DNA from: UKL13-2 sp031370625
GTDB taxonomy: Bacteria > Pseudomonadota > Gammaproteobacteria > Burkholderiales > Usitatibacteraceae
Direction of reading: 5' to 3'
Assembly: GCA_031370625.1 (NCBI GenBank)
Contig: JANMQR010000312.1
Span: 1 to 41,219, forward strand
Length of the DNA stretch: 41,219 nt
The position numbers were made by a program, and so were the translations under genes. Below, one piece after another: positions 33,388-40,000 of the stretch (position 1 is its first letter; each line of letters opens with the position of its first letter). The notes beneath the pieces are model-generated. The model saw nothing but the letters and a program-made list of their open reading frames with translations. It did no database searches and was not told where the DNA came from.

Positions 33388-34755
33388 GTGTCTGACCTAT
33401 TTGACAGCGTCGTAGAAGCGTTGACCGGCGTGCTTGATCCGCACGGTCCCGCAGTTACGGCCGCCAAAAGCTTTACGCCGGGTGACTTTAGCGTCCACTT
33501 TTTTCTGCAGTTGGCGATCATCATCATCACCTGCCGCGTCGTCGGCAAACTCGGTCAGAAGTTTTTGGGTCAGCCGCAAGTTGTGGGTGAAATGATTGCC
33601 GGCGTAATCCTTGGGCCATCGTTGTTTGGCCTGTTCTTTCCCGCTGCGCAAGCCGCTGTGTTCCCCGGCCCGACCAAAAACGTTTTGTATGCCGGCGCGC
33701 AATTGGGCGTGGGGCTTTACATGTTTCTGGTCGGCACGACTTTGCAGCTTGATCATTTTCGCTCAAAGGCAAAAAGCGCAATTGGTGTTTCACTTGCCGG
33801 CATTATTGCGCCGTTCCTGATTGCGGCAGCAATCACCCCGTATCTGCTAACGGTACCGGGCCTCTTTACCGAGGGCATATCGCAGGCCAATGCGATCCTG
33901 TTTATGGGCGCGTGCATTGCGCTCACTGCATTTCCGATGTTGGCGCGAATCATCAACGAACGCGGCCTCGCCAAAACATCGCTCGGCACATTGACGCTGA
34001 CCGCAGGCGCGTTTGACGATGCGGTGTCATGGTGTGTACTGGCGGTGGTGCTGGCCGCGTTTGGCGGCGGGCCCGGCATCGCGGTTTTAGCCATTGTTGG
34101 CGGCATAAGTTATGCCGCGTTCATCATCCTGTTCGGACGTAAGCTCTTGGCACCACTTGGCCGCATGGTTGAGCGCGATGGCGAGATGAGCATGACTGTC
34201 TTAGGCATCACGCTCGCCTTGTTCTGCCTGTCAGCGTTCATCATGGATGTGGTGGGTATTCACGCCATCTTTGGCGGCTTTATCCTTGGCGTGGTCATGC
34301 CGCGCGGACTGTTCGCGGCGGAATTGAAAAAGAAAATCGAACCACTCGCGGTCGTGCTGCTGCTGCCAATGTTCTTCACCTATTCGGGCCTGAACACCCG
34401 CATGGATATGGTGAACACCATTCCGCTCCTGCTGATTGCACTCGGCATTTTGGCCGCATCGATTCTGGCCAAATTCGGTGCCTGCTATGCCGCAGCACGT
34501 ATTGCAGGCGAAGACAACCGCACAGCGCTCGGCATCGGCGCGCTGATGAACTCACGCGGTTTGATGGAGCTGATCATCATCAATATCGGCCTGCAAAAAG
34601 GAATTATCGGACCGACGCTGTTCTCGATGATGGTGCTGATGGCCATCGTCACCACCATGATGGCCAGCCCCTTATTCGAAATATTTTATGGTCGCAAGGC
34701 TCGCGAGTCTGGCGAGCTGGGCGCGCTGGGCAAAGGCTCGGCTACAGCAGGGTGA
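33388..34755 (+). CDS. CPA2 family monovalent cation:proton antiporter
   Basis: The 455-residue membrane protein has about 12 hydrophobic segments and matches the Na+/H+ exchanger family (PF00999), CPA2 group. Landmarks are GQPQVVGEMIAGVILGPSLF, LALFCLSAFIMDVVGIHAIFG, the Asp-containing TLTAGAFDDAVSW (the DD of the ion site) and GIGALMNSRGLMELIIINIG. It exchanges K+ or Na+ for H+ across the inner membrane. No TrkA-N regulatory domain follows, so it is a short form. The GTG start at 33388 is preceded by AAGG. It is flanked by the two copies of a 54-bp repeat, and a truncated antitoxin follows it. Confidence 0.9.
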   Translation: MSDLFDSVVEALTGVLDPHGPAVTAAKSFTPGDFSVHFFLQLAIIIITCRVVGKLGQKFLGQPQVVGEMIAGVILGPSLFGLFFPAAQAAVFPGPTKNVLYAGAQLGVGLYMFLVGTTLQLDHFRSKAKSAIGVSLAGIIAPFLIAAAITPYLLTVPGLFTEGISQANAILFMGACIALTAFPMLARIINERGLAKTSLGTLTLTAGAFDDAVSWCVLAVVLAAFGGGPGIAVLAIVGGISYAAFIILFGRKLLAPLGRMVERDGEMSMTVLGITLALFCLSAFIMDVVGIHAIFGGFILGVVMPRGLFAAELKKKIEPLAVVLLLPMFFTYSGLNTRMDMVNTIPLLLIALGILAASILAKFGACYAAARIAGEDNRTALGIGALMNSRGLMELIIINIGLQKGIIGPTLFSMMVLMAIVTTMMASPLFEIFYGRKARESGELGALGKGSATAG

Positions 34756-34780
34756 ATCGTGATTTGCTGATCCCCAAGCA

Positions 34781-34993
34781 GTGCGGGCGTCATCGTTGAA
34801 GTGCCCAATCGGCGCAGCGCTCGGCGACATCGCACGTGCCAAAGGCACGACGCAGATCGTGTGCGCTGCCGGCCTGGCGCGCGAAAATTTTTACGAAGCG
34901 CTGTTACCGGATGGCAATGCCGCGGTTGCGTCGATTGTGAAAGTGATCAATGCGTTGGGGCGGAAAGTTCATGCTTCTGTGATGACTGTGTGA
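34781..34993 (+). pseudogene. Truncated antitoxin remnant (HI1420/TIGR02684-like)
   Basis: The 70-residue frame contains GAALGDIARAKGTTQIVCAAGL followed by ARENFYEALLPDGNAAVASIVKVINALG, matching the helix-turn-helix half of the addiction-module antidote family TIGR02684. The usual N-terminal third (KxFDPAxYL...) is missing, and the start would be a GTG without ribosome binding site. No toxin gene (RelE/HigB-like) is adjacent. It is probably a remnant of a toxin-antitoxin pair. Confidence 0.7.
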
Positions 34994-35030
34994 ATTCGAA
35001 GTTGGAGGATTCTGACTCTATTGCGACCAT

Positions 35031-35084
35031 AAAGTCATTGTCAGGAGCGGAGTTTCAACCATTATTGTGTTGAAAAGCGCGCCA
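35031..35084 (+). repeat. 54-bp repeat, right copy, flanking the antiporter
   Basis: It matches the 33059 copy at about 80% without gaps. Its own hairpin is TTTCAAC with GTTGAAA, a perfect 7-bp stem not found as such in the left copy. Confidence 0.8.
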
Positions 35085-35181
35085 CAGCTAGAGCTTGATC
35101 CGTCGCAATTGTGAGATTGAACGTGATTCATGACGCATTGCGCGCGAGCACCTGTGAGAACCAACAGTTACCCACACCAGC

Positions 35182-35210
35182 TTCATGCGTAAGAATAAGA
35201 TGGCTATAAA
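35182..35210 (+). promoter_or_regulatory. Possible promoter of the reverse transcriptase locus
   Basis: TATAAA at 35205-35210 has TTCATG at 35182-35187 as a weak -35 with 17-base spacing. Transcription would begin near 35217. Confidence 0.4.
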
Positions 35211-35216
35211 ATTGTG

Positions 35217-35362
35217 TGTTTCACTGATCGTTGCTTCTAGATTGTTGAGGAAAAAATGAGAACGTCACAAGAAGCAAGGCCTTACGCCGTTGACAGGTAG
35301 GAGCTAACCAAGTCTGCCGCTAGGCCAAACAAAATCACGTTGCACCTTAGATTCGAAAGGTG
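35217..35362 (+). ncRNA. Candidate noncoding RNA upstream of drt3a
   Basis: DRT class 3 systems carry a noncoding RNA (family knowledge). Nested pairings are visible: AACGT 35261-35265 with ACGTT 35337-35341, GGCCT 35278-35282 with AGGCC 35322-35326, GAC 35292-35294 with GTC 35312-35314, GGT 35296-35298 with ACC 35307-35309. A separate hairpin, CACCTT 35343-35348 with AAGGTG 35357-35362, covers the drt3a ribosome binding site. A GTGTGT run lies at 35214-35219. Whether this is the functional RNA is inference; the downstream region is an alternative location. Confidence 0.4.
35256..35300 (+). CDS. Possible 14-residue leader peptide
   Basis: ATG at 35256 has a good ribosome binding site (GAGG at 35247-35250, 5-base spacing). 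It encodes MRTSQEARPYAVDR before TAG at 35298-35300, inside the candidate structured RNA. It may be a translated leader or chance. Confidence 0.3.
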   Translation: MRTSQEARPYAVDR

Positions 35363-35370
35363 AATTGAGC

Positions 35371-36812
35371 ATGCGCACGAAAATGTACGATCATTCTTAC
35401 AACCCATTAACGCTTGCAGCTTGCCTACGGCGGCATGATTTCCGAGCCACGCGAAAATCGGACTGGGATAGTTTTCGGGAGAAAATCTCTAATGAAGCCT
35501 CTACTTCTGCAAATACGATTTTCCATGGCAAGAACCCACTGGTGAAATTTCACCTGAAGAAGAAGCCCGCATTTCGTATTGAAAAGTTGTCTGACGACTT
35601 GGTTGTCCGCAAACTTGCTCAGAGCATAAAACGAATTGCGACTCTTCATTCGCCTGCTAGCAGCCTGTCGGACTTAAAGAATCGATGCGAAAAATGAGCT
35701 GGGTGAGGGCAGATTTTCCCGCTTTTCAAGCCAATGGTTGATCCCTTGGCGTAGAAAAGCGGGAAAATATGCACCGCCCAGATCATTTTGCAGCCGATTC
35801 CCTTTAAGTCCGACAGGCTGCTAGGGAAAGACTAGTCAAAAACGTTCGCCACTTCCTCGACGAGGGCGTGCCGTACCGCATCTATCGCCTCGACGTTCGA
35901 CAGTTCTATGAGTCATTCTCACTGATACAACTAAGGAGCAGCATTAGTTCATTAGCGAAATTGAGTCCGTTGAGCAAGCAGCACGCTTGTTCGCTTTTGG
36001 ATTACCACAACTCACTGGGAGGGACGGGATTACCGCGCGGAATGGCGCTGAGCGCCGTTCTCGCTGATTTGATGATGCAGGATTTCGATTCGAATGTGTA
36101 TTCTGGAGCGTCTGTCTATTTTTATGGTCGATACGTAGATGACATCGTGATTGTTACAAACACATCCGAAACGATAGATGAGTATCTTTTATACCTTGCA
36201 AATCTGTTACCGGAGGGGCTCAGGCTCAATCGCAAGAAGACAACCGTCTGCACGATTGCCGAGAAGTGCAAAGTTCAAAAACCTGTTTCAAAAGATGCAC
36301 AGCCGAAGTTCGGAGTCGACTACCTCGGATACCGATTTTCCGTTTTTGACCCAACATCGCTTGTCGCTGGCGAAAAGAGTCCGCATCGCGTCGTAAGGAC
36401 GGAAATAGCGCCCGGAAAAATCAAGAGACTAAAGACAAGAATCGTGAGAGCTTTCGTGGATTTTGGAAAAACGGCAGACGCTCATCTGCTGCTTGATCGC
36501 ATTAAGTTTCTTACATCCAATTTCAGCGTAATTGATAAAAATACGGCCAAGAAGAAATTAGCAGGAGTCTATTTTGGTTACCCCGCATTGTCCCCTGACG
36601 CAAAGAGTCTCGCAGAGTTGGATCAGTTCTTAAGGAATGCTGTGCTCTCACACGCGGGAAGACTATTTAAGACCTGGAAGGCGATTGCTAATCCTGCACT
36701 AACAAGAAAGGTGCTAACGCACAGCTTTACGAAGGGTTTCACTGACAGGCGCTTCGTGTATTTTTCGCCAGTCCGTATAGAGGCGATACAGAGATGTTGG
36801 AAATATGAATAA
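35371..36812 (+). pseudogene. drt3a: Drt3a-like (UG3) reverse transcriptase, interrupted by a MITE
   Basis: The gene starts at ATG 35371 (AAAGG about ten bases upstream). After 95 codons it is broken by a 160-bp element and its CTAG duplication, so the reading ends at TGA 35695-35697. The downstream part is open from before 35868. Removing 164 bases joins the frames exactly (HSPA-RERLVKNVRHFLDEG) into 425 residues. Reverse transcriptase motif A is YRLDVRQFYESF with Asp120, and the active site is YVDD with Asp202 and Asp203 in restored numbering. GLPRGMALSAVLADLMM is the motif B region. In DRT class 3 this protein works with Drt3b and an RNA in anti-phage DNA synthesis. As it stands the gene is probably inactive, unless the GTG at 35868 restarts or the element excises. 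Confidence 0.85.
35661..35820 (+). mobile_element. 160-bp MITE inserted in drt3a
   Basis: The ends are perfect 19-bp inverted repeats, CAGCCTGTCGGACTTAAAG at 35661-35679 and its complement at 35802-35820, extending imperfectly inwards. The flanks are CTAG on both sides (35657-35660 and 35821-35824), a 4-bp target duplication. The two arms are complementary almost throughout, including ATTTTCCCGCTTTTC with GAAAAGCGGGAAAAT, so it forms one long hairpin. There is no coding capacity; a transposase in trans is required. A CTAG target fits the YTAR preference of IS5-like elements, but the parent element is not identified. Confidence 0.92.
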
Positions 36813-38793
36813 ACCCAGTCGCCGTAAAAGAATTAGGAGAAAAGACTACCTTAGGGTGCTCATCACCGAAACACTTCCATTCGAAACGCCAATTATTTTT
36901 TCGAATGATGGCCTATACGAAAGAATTAGTGGTCTCGGATCTGCGACGAAAATCCAGCAAGAGTTGGTGAGAACGCTGATTTTTGGCGAAAGCGATAACT
37001 TGCCGCATTCGACGATCCCATATGTTTACAAGATTCGAAAAACTCAAGCCGAGTTTCGTCGCCTCGCGCTCTTACATCCGAATTCACAGTGGAAAATGAA
37101 ATGTTTCTATCAGCGCTACGAAGATCTCTTGCTGTACTACTGCTCTCGTAGCCCGGCCTCAATCCGCGCACCACAAAAAATTGCCGGTAGCTTTTTCTTC
37201 AAGAACTCGTTTGATAATCTGAATCAGTACAAGACAAGTAGTGTTTCGCTTCTATCGCTTGATGAGTTGACGAAACATAGCCCGTCTTTTTTTACGTACC
37301 GTGGCTTCGATAGGCTCTACAAATTCTTTCTTTCACCTGACTACTTTCGACTTGAAAAAAGTTTTTGCGTCATGCGCACTCTCGACGTTACAAAGTGCTT
37401 TAACAGCATCTACACGCACTCAATGTCGTGGGCTATAAAAGACAAGGAATTCACAAAAAAGCATGTTGGCACTACTGCTACATTCGCCCAGCAGTTTGAC
37501 AAGTTAATGCAGCATGCAAACCACGGCGAGACCAGCGGCATTGTTATTGGTCCGGAGGTAAGTAGGATCTTTGCGGAAATCATTTTGCAGGAAATTGATA
37601 CCCGCGTAATCGCCGCGCTTGCAAAAGCAAGCAAAACGAAAGAAGGGAAAATTTTTGGTAAACAGTATTCCTTCAGACGCTATGTTGATGATGTTTTTAT
37701 TTTCGCAACTGATTCGCAAATGGCAAAGGATGTATACGACCGATACGCGGATTGTTTGCTGGATTTCAATCTGCATACGAACGTTAGCAAATCAACTGAG
37801 CTAGCGAGGCCATTCGTTACCGTCAAATCGAGAATAATTCATGAGGCCAGCTTAGCAGTAAATGATTTCATCGAAAAATTTCTTGAAGCGGTAGAGGGCG
37901 CGCAAGCGCTTAAGCCTAAGAGGATTTTGTCCACTTGGCGACTCACTCAAAGTTTCATTGAGAACATCAAGTCTCTATGTTCGTACAATTCGGTTACGTA
38001 TGATGAGATTGCGGCATTTCTGATATCTGTATTTACTGAGCGAATCAAAAAGATTGTTGCGGTCGAGGAAGTAGAGGCGTCAAAGCAAGTGGCCGGCGAG
38101 TATTGCGACGCGATACTTGTTTTGCTGGATGTACTCTTCTTTCTTTACAAAGTTTCCCCGTCGGTTGGAGCCTCCTACAAGCTGTGTACGTCAGCTATTC
38201 TTCTCAACAGATTTGTGAAAAGCCATGTGCCGCTGATCAAGAGTACGGTTGCTCAGAGAACTTTCGAGTTGACCGAATCACTTTTAGAAGAATTAAAGAA
38301 TTCGGCCACGAAAAATGTGGACGGTTTCTTGCACTTGGAATGCTTAAACGTAGTCTTGGCTGCGCGTGAACTGGGTGCGCATTTCTATTTCCCACAAGAA
38401 ACCCTTAAGGCACTGTTCAATCACGGTGAAGCCCAATCCTACTTCAGTATCGTCTCTTGTCTTTATTATGTACAGGACGAACCGCGCTACGCGGAGCTTC
38501 GCAAATACATGTTGGGCGAGGCGGCAGCGATGCTGACGGATCTGTCAGACATTCGCATGAATAGTGAAAAAGCATATTTGTTCCTAGACCTAGTTGGCTG
38601 CCCGTATGTTCCAGAGAAAAGGCGAGCGACTTGGCTTCGTAGAGCCATGAAGGTATTAGGTTTAGAAGATCCATCTTCAATTGATGTTTTGGTGTTCTTG
38701 AATGCGGCGACCAATACGCATGTGCACGTTGACTGGGCTGACATTGACCTGTTGAGCTCATTGGAGAAGAAGGAATTGAAGCAGGCGTATTAA
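36805..38793 (+). CDS. drt3b: Drt3b-like (UG8) reverse transcriptase
   Basis: The 662-residue protein starts at ATG 36805, overlapping the drt3a stop by eight bases, so the two are translationally coupled. The reverse transcriptase core spans about residues 170-350: motif A RTLDVTKCFNSIY, a motif B-like segment GETSGIVIGPEVSRIFAEII, and the active site FRRYVDDVFIF with Tyr293, Asp295 and Asp296. The basic N-terminus (RRKRIRRKDYLRVLITETLP, then FETPIIFSNDGLY) and the long helical C-terminal half (about 370-660) fit the UG8 member of DRT class 3. Its catalytic residues are intact, unlike its partner gene, which is interrupted. Codon use is AT-richer than in neighbouring core genes, consistent with transfer. 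Confidence 0.85.
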   Translation: MNKPSRRKRIRRKDYLRVLITETLPFETPIIFSNDGLYERISGLGSATKIQQELVRTLIFGESDNLPHSTIPYVYKIRKTQAEFRRLALLHPNSQWKMKCFYQRYEDLLLYYCSRSPASIRAPQKIAGSFFFKNSFDNLNQYKTSSVSLLSLDELTKHSPSFFTYRGFDRLYKFFLSPDYFRLEKSFCVMRTLDVTKCFNSIYTHSMSWAIKDKEFTKKHVGTTATFAQQFDKLMQHANHGETSGIVIGPEVSRIFAEIILQEIDTRVIAALAKASKTKEGKIFGKQYSFRRYVDDVFIFATDSQMAKDVYDRYADCLLDFNLHTNVSKSTELARPFVTVKSRIIHEASLAVNDFIEKFLEAVEGAQALKPKRILSTWRLTQSFIENIKSLCSYNSVTYDEIAAFLISVFTERIKKIVAVEEVEASKQVAGEYCDAILVLLDVLFFLYKVSPSVGASYKLCTSAILLNRFVKSHVPLIKSTVAQRTFELTESLLEELKNSATKNVDGFLHLECLNVVLAARELGAHFYFPQETLKALFNHGEAQSYFSIVSCLYYVQDEPRYAELRKYMLGEAAAMLTDLSDIRMNSEKAYLFLDLVGCPYVPEKRRATWLRRAMKVLGLEDPSSIDVLVFLNAATNTHVHVDWADIDLLSSLEKKELKQAY

Positions 38794-38849
38794 TCAGCTA
38801 TGCTTCTTATGGATGGTTGTGACGTCTCCTCCTCGGGTCGCTGTAAGGC

Positions 38850-38871
38850 GGCTTGCTTAAGCCTAATTTTT
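38850..38871 (+). terminator. Terminator-like hairpin after drt3b
   Basis: GGCTT-gctt-AAGCC at 38850-38863 is followed by TAATTTTT. It lies 57 bases after the drt3b stop. Confidence 0.65.
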
Positions 38872-39045
38872 GGGCCTTTCTGTTACTGATGAGTGGCGAA
38901 ATTTTTTTAGTTAAGGTTTCAATACTCTGAATTGCATGAGCATTGAGTGAAAACTTGGTGCACACTCTCAGGAGCTTCACATCCATCCACTTCGATTTTA
39001 GTGCAGGTTTAAAGAGCGGGTAATAAAGAGCTGTAAAGAGCCGGG

Positions 39046-39221
39046 GTCAGCCCTCGCCTCTTGCCTAACCCACGTTTCTAAGGAAGCCGAATAAAGAATC
39101 TGGAGGCAGCTCTTACCTCTCGCCATATTTTTTCTTCTCTTCTACACTCGAATGTTCAATGATTACGTTGAGATACAGAGAGCGCCCGGTAATGCGAAGT
39201 AGGCAAGAGGCGAGGCCTGAC
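39046..39221. repeat. Widely spaced 20-bp inverted repeat
   Basis: GTCAGCCCTCGCCTCTTGCC at 39046-39065 is the inverse of GGCAAGAGGCGAGGCCTGAC at 39202-39221 except for one base, with 136 bases between. It may be the ends of a small mobile element or the stem of a structured RNA. Confidence 0.7.
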
Positions 39222-39378
39222 GCCGGCGTCTGAAAGCGCAAACGCAATCAAACCACCCCAAACACGCCAATCAAAAATCAAAACCCAAGCAAAAGCGCGC
39301 CGTTCCAACCATTTCGCCCCCATAACGCCCGCCAAATGGCGATCTACAAATCGCACCCACAGCTATCAGCAGCATGAC

Positions 39379-39460
39379 GTATGCCCTTCTCCCGCGGGAC
39401 GGGGTGGCCTTCGTCCGGGGGCAGAGGGCTGGGGTGAGGGTCGGGGCAAGGCAGGGGGGG
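39379..39460 (-). repeat. GC-rich extragenic repeat
   Basis: Read on the minus strand it contains CCTCACCCCAGCCCTCTGCC, then GGACGAAGGCCACCCCGTCC and CGCGGGAGAAGGGC, a type of extragenic repeat found in many proteobacteria (from memory). It is a single copy in this window. Confidence 0.55.
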
Positions 39461-40000
39461 AGCGCGACAACCAAAAACACCCCAAACCTGATTCATCCAA
39501 GTAGGAAATAACAAACAACTATTGACATCCCCATATTTCAGTCGTAACCTGAAAAAAGAAAGAAGAATCAAAAAACGATAGCTTGAATCAAACGCTTTTT
39601 AAGAAGTGTAAGAATTTAAAGACTTTCAAGCAGTGGCGCGGCCAGTCTAAAACGAAATTGAAAAAGTGAAGTAGTTCGTCGTTCGCGTGTAATTTTTCGC
39701 GAGTGGAGTCCTGCGCTTGCGCAGCTTGCAGTGCATCCAAATAGAGAGGGTGGCATGGGCAGCGGATATGTATTTCATATTGCGTCTTCATTCACGGCTT
39801 CATCCGCCGTGTATTTAAAATTGTGTGCGAAACGCATCCACGTGAAGCGTTATCACGACTCGAATATGATGATGAAAGACCCCGCGTTTCCGTCGCGTGG
39901 CGCGTGTGGCATCCGAGGGCAGGCGCGGGCGTTTTTCCCTACCAAAATTGGGCCTTACCTCGCACGACATGACCCCGTCAAAAACGGGGATGGGGGTTAC

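Larger units (their letters stand above)
34994..35370. other. Leader of the reverse transcriptase locus
   Basis: This 377-bp AT-richer stretch contains a repeat copy (35031), a promoter-like site (35205), a candidate structured RNA with a small leader ORF (35217-35362) and no longer gene. Details are listed under separate entries. Confidence 0.6.
38794..40000. other. Large intergenic region with repeats, no supported gene
   Basis: These 1207 bp hold a terminator (38850), a widely spaced inverted repeat (39046/39202) and a GC-rich extragenic repeat (39379). Short open frames exist on the minus strand (for example 39156-39356), but none shows a recognisable domain, ribosome binding site or neighbour logic. 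The stretch before 40001 stays open in frame with the last gene back to 39866. Confidence 0.6.

Noticed and set aside
35868..36812. Second half of drt3a as an independent gene from GTG 35868
   Set aside because: It lacks the N-terminal part and a properly spaced ribosome binding site, and it joins the upstream part exactly when the MITE is removed.
39156..39356. 66-codon minus-strand frame
   Set aside because: It has no ribosome binding site, no recognisable domain, and overlaps one arm of the inverted repeat.
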